DNA of 5,395 nucleotides, taken from contig JAQGOX010000525.1 in NCBI GenBank assembly GCA_028293365.1, positions 1 through 5,395 of the forward strand. The letters are read 5' to 3'. Source of the stretch: Verrucomicrobiales bacterium (GTDB lineage: Bacteria; Verrucomicrobiota; Verrucomicrobiia; Limisphaerales; SXQI01). How positions within the stretch are numbered: position 1 is the stretch's first letter; each line of letters opens with the position of its first letter. A program made the position numbers and the translations under genes. A model generated the notes under the pieces. The model searched no databases. It was not told where the DNA came from and was given only the letters and a program-made list of their open reading frames with translations. Positions 1-4,579 of this stretch are shown here, piece after piece.

Positions 1-349
1 CGGGCCCAACAGTTGTAACGGCACCGCTTGACGTGTCGGCTTTAAGCGGCTGCCAATAGCACGTGTAGGCCCAGCCAAACAGGTGGCTGTAAATGGTGAG
101 ATTCCAAAAATCTGAGAGTCCTCCTGCGGTCGTGAAAGCACCTCCAATCCAGAGGTTCCCATTATAATCATAAAACGCGTGCACCGGACCGTTGACGCCA
201 CGGACCCCAGTACTCGAATTATAGAACTCGCCGAGGTTCCCAGAGGTGTCAGTATAAAAAATGTTGTTAAGTGCCTTCGAGAAAATGTGGGCACCTGAAA
301 AGGAGGCTTCTTTCAAAAGAGTGAGAATTTTTTTGCGGTCGAACCTCAT
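1..349 (-). CDS. Propeller-type repeat surface protein, 3' partial at left edge, possibly degraded 5' end
   Basis: The minus-strand frame is open from an ATG at 349 to the window edge (116 codons). Residues 64-77 read GNLWIGGAFTTAGG, preceded by VNGPVHAFYDY (52-62). This matches the recurring unit 'vnG-vyalavd-sGnLyvGGsFttAGG' of secreted beta-propeller or delta-60-like repeat proteins that are common in Verrucomicrobiota and Bacteroidota. A weaker earlier unit (YTDTSGNLGEFYNSS, 32-46) fits a second blade. The frame stays open further upstream to a TAA at 515-517, so the true start is uncertain; GTG at 499 is another option. No Shine-Dalgarno sequence precedes the ATG. There is no hydrophobic signal peptide: the N-terminus is the basic MRFDRKKILTLLKEA, which is odd for a surface protein and suggests either a 5'-truncated remnant or a wrong start. 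The role is inferred only as a structural or adhesive exported protein. Confidence 0.5.
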   Translation of the reverse strand, partial: MRFDRKKILTLLKEASFSGAHIFSKALNNIFYTDTSGNLGEFYNSSTGVRGVNGPVHAFYDYNGNLWIGGAFTTAGGLSDFWNLTIYSHLFGWAYTCYWQPLKADTSSGAVTTVGP

Positions 350-465
350 CCGGCCCTGGAAGTACCCTCTCGGCAAAACGTTCGTGTCAAGGCAGACGCA
401 TCTAAATTCCGGGAAATGCGAGGTTTGTCTCGGCGAACTGGTTGGGCAGGATGACCGAAACGCGA

Positions 466-480
466 CAGACAGGATGTCTG
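466..480. repeat. Short perfect inverted repeat CAGACA-GGA-TGTCTG
   Basis: A 6-bp stem (466-471 with 475-480) closes on a GGA loop. There is no following T-run, so it is not a standard terminator. It lies between the divergent left-edge fragment and the gene at 642. It resembles the short dispersed hairpins seen between genes in Verrucomicrobiota and Planctomycetota. Only one copy is present here, so membership of a repeat family is inference. Confidence 0.4.
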
Positions 481-641
481 GCGAGATAGGGCCCTGCACA
501 TTTCGCCTGCAGACTTACGGCTTAGTCGTCTCGGGCACCGCACGGGTCAGACCCTAAGTTTTCCCACTTTCCTGCAAAAGGACCGGTTTTGAGGCCGAGA
601 ATTTGCGGTTGGGTTGGGTTACCCATATCATGGTGTGATAG

Positions 642-1115
642 GTGCTTGACTGGTTGACAACTGCCGCAAACAAACACATTGTTAACCAACAGATGGAAGC
701 AACCCTATCAAAAGCAGTAATGGGTGGTCGGTGTGGGGGCGATATTCTTGGGTATGCCAAGGAGTTTGAGGTGGAAAGCATACCTGCTCCGGGATTCCCG
801 CATTATATCGTCGCATGGTTTGCCGCAGTGACCGAACTGCGGGTGAGATCCATCTCAAAGCTTGCCGGTGATTCCGATCCTGATAGTGAAATCCGCACTC
901 GGTATCGAATTGCATGGGAGCAGTTGATTCGATTTGGGGAAAATGCAGCACGGTTCGCGCGGACCAGTCCGGAAATAGCCAAACTGGAATTGATTGGGTT
1001 GTCGCCGGAAATAATCGAAGCTGAAACGCGATTAAGCAAAGGTGATTTAATGGCCTGGCTGGAAAACGCGATGGCGATGGCGGAGGCGGAAGATATATTG
1101 GCGGCAATCGGGTAG
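642..1115 (+). CDS. Hypothetical protein, 157 aa
   Basis: I do not recognise the family. The frame begins with GTG at 642 directly after two in-frame stops (TGA TAG at 636-641). The next ATG at 693 would give a 140-residue product; neither start has a visible ribosome site. The composition is protein-like: a hydrophobic stretch follows IPAPGFPHY (residues 47-55), a basic/acidic helix-rich middle runs from about 84 to 106, and an acidic Ala/Met-rich helix forms the C-terminus (GDLMAWLENAMAMAEAEDILAAIG, split at 134-141 and 142-157). There is no signal peptide or clear membrane segment, so a soluble, mostly helical cytoplasmic protein is the likeliest reading. It converges with the gene at 1119-1379, leaving 3 bases between stops. 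It could be the 5'-truncated remainder of a longer gene, because the frame starts immediately after stops. Confidence 0.6.
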   Translation: MLDWLTTAANKHIVNQQMEATLSKAVMGGRCGGDILGYAKEFEVESIPAPGFPHYIVAWFAAVTELRVRSISKLAGDSDPDSEIRTRYRIAWEQLIRFGENAARFARTSPEIAKLELIGLSPEIIEAETRLSKGDLMAWLENAMAMAEAEDILAAIG

Positions 1116-1118
1116 TGG

Positions 1119-1379
1119 TTATGTTCTTCTGATGGTGGGTGGAACATCCGGCAGTTCATTTTTAAGCCTTGCGGAGCAGTATTCTGGATAGCGCTTCTTT
1201 AGGATAGCTTCTTCAATATTTTCCGGTGGATACCCGGTTGACTGTGAGGCTCGCTCCAATGCTTGACGATATTCCCGCTCTTTTGATGGCTGCTCGGTGA
1301 GTTCAGCAAAATCGGCATCGAACCTTTTGCCGAGGAGTTCGTTTAAGTTTTTTCCGAGTTCGTTCATAGGTATAGCCAA
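1119..1379 (-). CDS. Hypothetical small charged protein, 86 aa
   Basis: The family is not recognised. From a TTG at 1379 the product is 86 residues; from an ATG at 1367 it is 82 residues, beginning MNELGKNLNELL. The TTG is favoured by an AGGAAG nine bases upstream, which is too far from the ATG (21 bases), but the ATG remains possible. The protein is strongly charged and helical: NELGKNLNELLGKRF (6-20), KEREYRQALERAS (33-45), and PPENIEEAILKKRYPEY (51-67), with a Pro-rich tail. It contains one Cys (68) and no signal peptide or membrane segment. Its stop lies 3 bases from the stop of the 642-1115 gene on the other strand, so the two are convergent and not an operon. A small cytoplasmic regulatory or partner protein is possible but nothing shows it. 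Confidence 0.6.
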   Translation of the reverse strand: MAIPMNELGKNLNELLGKRFDADFAELTEQPSKEREYRQALERASQSTGYPPENIEEAILKKRYPEYCSARLKNELPDVPPTIRRT

Positions 1380-1659
1380 CTACCGCATCTTCCTGCATGC
1401 CGACAAAGGGTCAACGGAAAGTTACACTTTGGCTGCTCACTGATGTTCATTTTTGCCAAATCCAACTTCTTTTTGACTGTGCGGGACTGAGGTGGGAGGA
1501 ATCAATTCGGGTTTATGATTTTTTATCCGCAGGCTAATCACAGTCTGGTCCGAGGACGTGAATCGACTGGTGAGCAGTTGTTGGTTGTTTTGGGGTTGCT
1601 GAAAAGGGTGAAAGATGCAGTAACCGCGCGGGGCGGTGGAACGTGCAGCCATTGTCTGA
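1380..1659. other. Intergenic stretch with no supported gene
   Basis: Both strands carry open frames here of 78 and 97 codons, but neither gives a recognisable protein, and they overlap each other almost completely. Tracts such as the Trp-poor, Gln/Pro/Ser-rich minus-strand translation look non-coding. The region leads into the transposase remnant at 1660 and may include unrecognisable decay of that gene's 5' part. No terminator or clear promoter was found. Confidence 0.4.
1389..1394 (-). promoter_or_regulatory. Shine-Dalgarno-like AGGAAG before the TTG start at 1379
   Basis: On the minus strand AGGAAG lies nine bases before the TTG at 1379. It is the only reasonable ribosome site near this gene and is the reason for preferring TTG over the ATG twelve bases downstream. 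Confidence 0.4.
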
Positions 1660-1767
1660 TCCGTTTTGCCTTCCCATTTAGAAACGCCGGAGGCGAATCT
1701 GGTGGCGGGCATGCGCTGGCTGTTCAGCACCTATACCATCCGGCTTACTGATCAGACGGTGGGATAA
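1660..1767 (+). pseudogene. Remnant of a REP-associated tyrosine transposase (Y1_Tnp / RAYT, IS200-like)
   Basis: The plus-strand frame from 1660 to the TAA at 1765 encodes HLETPEANLVAGMRWLF (from 1675) followed by STYTIR, ending at the Arg codon at 1741. This matches the region right after the HUH metal motif in RAYT proteins, typically 'NHyHLLlETPeANLvaGMrWLqstYTrRfNrrh'. The upstream HUH motif is reduced to a single His within PSHLE, and a TGA at 1657 closes the frame, so the 5' half with the first conserved segments is missing or scrambled. Downstream the match stops where the 99-bp repeat begins at about 1743; the last codons (LTDQTVG) come from that repeat. The catalytic Tyr helix and the C-terminal half are absent, so this cannot be active. 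In intact systems RAYTs are associated with mobilising short palindromic REP elements. Confidence 0.7.
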
Positions 1768-1841
1768 TCTACAATGCCTCACGGTTCTTTGGGGATTGGG
1801 CGGCGTTGTTCGCTCGGTCAGAGACCGTTAACAGGTATCTT
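1743..1841 (+). repeat. 99-bp dispersed repeat, family 1, copy 1
   Basis: It aligns by hand with 4415-4512 in the same orientation, with about ten mismatches and one single-base indel. Both copies start GCTTACTGATCAGACG and end TTAACAGGTATCTT. In this copy the left end abuts, and supplies the last codons of, the RAYT remnant. The minus-strand translation in both copies gives a similar RYLL-V-DRAN peptide, but the indel shifts the frame afterwards, so this is probably non-coding repeat rather than a gene. Confidence 0.85.
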
Positions 1842-1853
1842 TTCTCGCTCACG

Positions 1854-1888
1854 CCACGTGAAACGTGGTAAACCACGTAAAAACGTGG
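1854..1888. repeat. Array of four alternating CCACGT / ACGTGG boxes
   Basis: CCACGT at 1854-1859 and 1873-1878 alternates with ACGTGG at 1863-1868 and 1883-1888. Box starts are spaced 9, 10 and 10 bases apart and separated by A-rich 3-4 base linkers. Neighbouring boxes can pair as perfect hairpins: 1854-1859 with 1863-1868, and ACGTGGT 1863-1869 with ACCACGT 1872-1878. The first 21 bases recur exactly at 2322-2342. It could be a multi-hairpin REP-type element or a phased binding-site array; it lies just beyond the family 1 repeat. Confidence 0.75.
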
Positions 1889-1930
1889 TGAACCTTGCCA
1901 AATCCAAATCTCTCCTGATTCACTGACCAG

Positions 1931-2119
1931 GCAATTGCGGAAGACGGACAAGCTCACTTCCGATCTGGTGTTCCGCGACCCTTATCTGATTTCACGTTGG
2001 TGCTAATCGAGAACAAACGACGCTTTCTCGAAGTTAACTCCGAAGTGATCGAGCACGTAGATCCTATTTTCTATGGAGGCATTCGGGCGGCCGTGTTGAA
2101 ATCAATGGAATTGGTTTGA
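1931..2119 (+). pseudogene. Possible frameshifted scrap of a DUF1016/YhcG-like nuclease gene
   Basis: One plus frame reads DKLTSDLVFRDPYL up to 1988 and stops at TAA 2004-2006. A second frame from 1982 continues LSDFTLVLIENKRRFLEV and stays open to TGA 2117-2119. Read across a frameshift near 1982-1988, the junction (VFRDPYL..DF) resembles the 'lkDPYvlDFLgL' segment in the middle of DUF1016 (YhcG, PD-(D/E)XK superfamily) proteins. The residues that follow do not match well, and no catalytic motif is present. It may be chance similarity in non-coding DNA. Confidence 0.2.
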
Positions 2120-2241
2120 AGGTCGGAATACCCCGAGGTGGGAGGGTTGAAAGGTGCTGGTCAAAATCACCAAATCTAGTCTGAAATTGATTCTGGTCCC
2201 GCAGTTTTAATCAACCGTCCGTAGATGGAAAGCAGGACGAT

Positions 2242-2269
2242 GCCGCATCAGATGCGGCGCGCGAGCGCC
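2242..2269. repeat. Double hairpin, GCCGCATC-A-GATGCGGC plus GGCGC-GCGA-GCGCC
   Basis: An 8-bp perfect inverted repeat (2242-2249 with 2251-2258) has a 1-base centre, so it is effectively a palindrome. It overlaps by three bases a second 5-bp stem (2256-2260 with 2265-2269) closed by a GCGA loop of GNRA type. The two stems are mutually exclusive at the overlap. No T-run follows, so it is not an evident terminator. The preceding 2120-2241 shows nothing recognisable. Confidence 0.5.
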
Positions 2270-2304
2270 GAAATGATGATAATATTCGGTTTTGTTTCCG
2301 GGGG

Positions 2305-2416
2305 TATCGCTTCCGCAGGGCCCACGTGAAACGTGGTAAACCTCAACCCCCGGCTACGTATCTTTCACTCCTCCGGAGTGATCGAGTCAGGCGAGATTGA
2401 ACGGCTGACCTTTTTT
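2305..2416 (+). repeat. Hairpin-bearing dispersed repeat, family 2, copy with insertion
   Basis: It aligns with 4094-4188 in the same orientation. Shared blocks are TATCGCTTCCGCAGGGC, CTCAACCCCCGGCTAC, TTCACTCCTCCGGAGTGA and TCGAGTCAGGCGAGATT, ending in a T6 run. A 7-bp stem TCACTCC/GGAGTGA (2365-2371 with 2375-2381) is conserved in both copies. This copy differs mainly by an extra hairpin at 2322-2341. It is downstream of the deacetylase gene. Confidence 0.85.
2322..2341. mobile_element. 20-nt CCACGT hairpin apparently inserted in the family 2 repeat
   Basis: The sequence CCACGTGAAACGTGGTAAAC sits between GGGC and CTCAACC, where the other copy has a single G (4111). It folds as a 6-bp perfect stem with a GAA loop (2322-2336) plus a TAAAC tail. 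The same 20 bases open the box array at 1854. A small mobile hairpin is the simplest explanation for two identical copies in unrelated contexts. No target-site duplication is visible. Confidence 0.55.
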
Positions 2417-2578
2417 GGAAAGCAACTGGCCCGTGGTGGGTAGAGGACGGGAATTTCTTCTCAATGATTCAGAATTCAAGGAAGCCACGACACCATATAC
2501 TGCGGGTCCTAAATCTGCCGAGGGCAGCCTTTTGAGTTCTTCAGCGATGATCCGCTTCGCTTTCACTACGGCAGTCAC
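2387..2578 (-). CDS. Candidate small protein, 63 aa, antitoxin-like N-terminus, uncertain
   Basis: From a GTG at 2578 the product begins TAVVKAKRIIAEELKRLP followed by SADLGPAVYGVVASL. Two predicted short helices around a 'LP-x-x-D/E-L' turn resemble the small DUF2281-like proteins often found as antitoxin-type partners, though the match is only in general pattern. The last 10 or so residues are encoded inside the family 2 repeat (up to 2416), so the C-terminus is probably not original: the gene may be truncated by the repeat, or the ORF may be chance. The frame is also open upstream of the GTG. A purine-rich GAGAAAG immediately precedes the GTG, too close for a good ribosome site. It lies 60 bases past the deacetylase stop on the same strand. 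Confidence 0.3.
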   Translation of the reverse strand: MTAVVKAKRIIAEELKRLPSADLGPAVYGVVASLNSESLRRNSRPLPTTGQLLSKKGQPFNLA

Positions 2579-2638
2579 CTTTCTCGGAGTGATTCTCGCG
2601 CAGAGCCGCCGAGGCGCTGAGGTTTTCCGGAATTGCTC

Positions 2639-4018
2639 TTAACTTAGCTGCAGGTTGATCGCCCCCTTCGGCAGCGCGAAGGAAACAACCGTGCGCTTAT
2701 CGTCGCGGAACCACGTTCCTGATTTTAGCTTCAAAGGCGAGTTCACTTCTTCCAACGGCGTAGCGCCAAGTTTCGGCGGTTGCGTCACGCGCTGAGCGAC
2801 TTCGACCGTGAAATCAGGGCACGCGAAGGGCGCCTGAAAGTTCACTCCGTTCGGCGTCTTTTCGATTCGGGTCAGTTCGCGCGCGGCGGAATAGCGGCTG
2901 AGTTCAGCCAGCTTCATCCAATGGAGATCGTCGTATTTGGCGCGCAGGCGATGCATCACTTCCTTGAAAATGTTGAAGCCGAGTTCCTGGCCGTTAAAAT
3001 AAATGCCGGTCCAATGTGACAGCAGACAGGCCGGCTCGCCGCGTTCCAGAATTTCCACGACGCGTCCGCCTTTGCCATCGGCGGTGATGTATTTATCGGC
3101 GCCGCCTGGCGGTGTGTTGTCCCAACCGCCCGTCCAGTCGCCGGTGCAGCAAACGATGCTGACCACGCATTTCGGATCGTTCGTATCGAGGCCGCTCGCG
3201 TTTTCGACGCGCGGCGCGACGCTCTGTTCGCCCTTGTCGTAGGCGTGCCGGAAGTAATGGGGGATTTCCGAGCCGAAAACATCGCGCACCGATTGTTGGG
3301 TCGCCTGCGCCAATTGCGGCAGCGCTCCGTTCCCGAACCCGCCGGGCGTGGTGATCCCTTCGCATTTCAGGCCGACGTTTTTCAAAATGTTCAGCGCGTA
3401 GGACATGTAGGCGGCGATTTCATCGGCGCTGCGCCCGGTGGTCCAATCCCAGTTCTCCATGAACCTGGTCGAGTGATCTTCATAGGGATGACCGGTTTTC
3501 AAATCAATCACGCGCGTGTGCGTCACCATTTCGGGATGGATATCCCAATTTGGCGCGATCACGGTGCGCACCAGGTCGATCGAATTGACGAGCTCCTCCC
3601 GCGTCCAGCCCGGCAATTGACGATCCAGCCGTCCGACGCAGGCCGGGTAAGGCACGACGCTCCATTTGCCTTTGATTCCATTTTCGGCGCACCACTCGCC
3701 GAACTTGCGCACAAACGCGTCCGGTATTTCGCGCGGCCAATCGCGCCAATTTTGCGTATAATTCTCGCCGCCACCCCAGGCCGTGCGAAACTGCGGCACG
3801 GCGAAATGGTTCAAATTCACGAGGCAGGTCGAATCGTCGATGACGTAGCTGATCGGCCGCCGCGCGCGTGGATGAATCACCTTCACGCCTTGCGCGCGAG
3901 CTGGACGATTGCCGGGGACTTGCGCCAGCAACCACGACGACGACGCGCCTGCAATGGTCGCGCCCATTGAAATTTTTCCGAGGAATCCGCGCCGGTTCGA
4001 ATACGAAGAGTCGTTCAT
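2639..4018 (-). CDS. Tat-exported polysaccharide deacetylase (NodB-like) family protein
   Basis: The product is 459 residues from the ATG at 4018. An upstream ATG at 4051 adds 11 residues and pushes the Tat motif inward; neither has a clear ribosome site. A twin-arginine signal is evident: NRRGFLGK at 8-15, a hydrophobic stretch 16-32, then a likely cleavage after ARA at 40-42, so it acts outside the cytoplasmic membrane. The catalytic region resembles the NodB (CE4) barrel in order: SYVIDD (57-62) for the Asp-Asp motif, H161/H167 in HPEMVTH as candidate metal ligands, TTPGGFG (223-229) for the R/T-x-P-G-type motif, and LLSH (332-335) for the late Leu-His motif. Family members remove N- or O-acyl groups from polysaccharides in a metal-dependent way; the substrate here is unknown. 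The HxxxxxH spacing is not the usual HxxxH, so activity is unproven. The C-terminal 90 residues form a beta-rich extension. It stands alone, flanked on both sides by copies of the family 2 repeat, and appears more GC-rich than its flanks by eye. Confidence 0.85.
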   Translation of the reverse strand: MNDSSYSNRRGFLGKISMGATIAGASSSWLLAQVPGNRPARAQGVKVIHPRARRPISYVIDDSTCLVNLNHFAVPQFRTAWGGGENYTQNWRDWPREIPDAFVRKFGEWCAENGIKGKWSVVPYPACVGRLDRQLPGWTREELVNSIDLVRTVIAPNWDIHPEMVTHTRVIDLKTGHPYEDHSTRFMENWDWTTGRSADEIAAYMSYALNILKNVGLKCEGITTPGGFGNGALPQLAQATQQSVRDVFGSEIPHYFRHAYDKGEQSVAPRVENASGLDTNDPKCVVSIVCCTGDWTGGWDNTPPGGADKYITADGKGGRVVEILERGEPACLLSHWTGIYFNGQELGFNIFKEVMHRLRAKYDDLHWMKLAELSRYSAARELTRIEKTPNGVNFQAPFACPDFTVEVAQRVTQPPKLGATPLEEVNSPLKLKSGTWFRDDKRTVVSFALPKGAINLQLS

Positions 4019-4093
4019 GTGGTGATCGTGCAAGGAGTTTACGCGAAACATGAAAGCTATGCCAGCTCTCCAGAGGTGATTAAACGGGTCGGT

Positions 4094-4188
4094 TATCGCT
4101 TCCGCAGGGCGCTCAACCCCCGGCTACTCATCGTTCACTCCTCCGGAGTGATTCGAGTCAGGCGAGATTTAACGGTTGACCCTTTTTT
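4094..4188 (+). repeat. Hairpin-bearing dispersed repeat, family 2, uninterrupted copy
   Basis: This is the counterpart of 2305-2416 without the 20-nt hairpin. The conserved stem TCACTCC/GGAGTGA is at 4135-4141 with 4145-4151, and a T6 run ends the copy at 4183-4188. It lies upstream of the deacetylase gene. The hairpin is about 30 bases from the T-run, so it is not a classical terminator. Confidence 0.85.
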
Positions 4189-4380
4189 CGCAGCCCGCGG
4201 CTGTTCGCCGAGTGTGATCATAGTGCCGGTCAGTAAACATTTTTCAGAAGACAGAGCGCGGCAGATTCGAATATAATGTATTTGAGCCTTCCACTCGATT
4301 AACAAAATCCTGGCGGAAATTTGGATGTGCCTGAAGCGCTCGACGGGTTTTGATTGACGAACGGATTCGTTACGGGCGCT
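4189..4380. other. Intergenic stretch, no feature recognised
   Basis: There is no ORF with protein-like character on either strand, no second repeat copy and no terminator. With the two repeats on either side it forms the 560-bp gene-free gap between the deacetylase and the right-edge gene. Confidence 0.4.
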
Positions 4381-4403
4381 CGAACGGCCCAGCGGTCCGT
4401 TCG
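4381..4403. repeat. Inverted repeat CGAACGG...CCGTTCG
   Basis: A perfect 7-bp stem (4381-4387 with 4397-4403) encloses a 9-base loop CCCAGCGGT. It sits 11 bases before the family 1 repeat copy at 4415, and about 180 bases past the stop of the right-edge gene. No T-run follows on either strand, so a dispersed intergenic hairpin is likelier than a terminator. Confidence 0.45.
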
Positions 4404-4414
4404 CTACCTTGCGC

Positions 4415-4512
4415 GCTTACTGATCAGACGATGGGATAAAGTAAAATGCCTCACGCTTATTTGCGGATTTGGCGGCGTGTTCGCTCGGTCAAAGACCATT
4501 AACAGGTATCTT
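4415..4512 (+). repeat. 98-bp dispersed repeat, family 1, copy 2
   Basis: It is the direct-orientation counterpart of 1743-1841, about 89% identical by hand alignment, with one missing T (GGCGTGTTCG against GGCGTTGTTCG). Unlike copy 1, it has no transposase remnant on its left and no CCACGT boxes on its right, so the shared ends at 4415 and 4512 mark the boundaries of the repeat unit. Confidence 0.85.
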
Positions 4513-4579
4513 CGTTCGAAGTGAGTGTCGTCACCTCCACTACTACAGATTTTCCGCAATCTTCCGAAGGCGCACAATG

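Noticed and set aside
261..557. 98-codon plus-strand ORF opposite the left-edge fragment
   Set aside because: The minus strand carries the recognisable GNLWIGGAFTTAGG motif; the plus frame shows no family features and includes an intergenic hairpin.
610..625. GGTTGGGTTGGGTT tract as a G-quadruplex before the 642 gene
   Set aside because: Only three proper G-runs are present, not enough for a stable four-run quadruplex.
1769..1957. 62-codon minus-strand ORF across family 1 copy 1 and the CCACGT array
   Set aside because: Its sequence is made of two non-coding repeat structures, and the indel between the family 1 copies breaks the frame in copy 2.
2577..2627. Region with CGCAGAGCCGCCGAGGCGCTGAGG resembling short tandem 'cgcagag' repeats of other genomes
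   Set aside because: Only one degenerate tract is present, with no second copy in the window to define a unit or boundaries.
3245..3970. 241-codon plus-strand ORF antisense to the deacetylase
   Set aside because: It is a typical GC-rich shadow frame of the minus-strand gene, which has a Tat signal and catalytic motifs.
4183..4188. T6 run after the TCACTCC/GGAGTGA hairpin as a rho-independent terminator
   Set aside because: The hairpin ends about 30 bases before the T-run in both repeat copies, and no plus-strand gene ends upstream.
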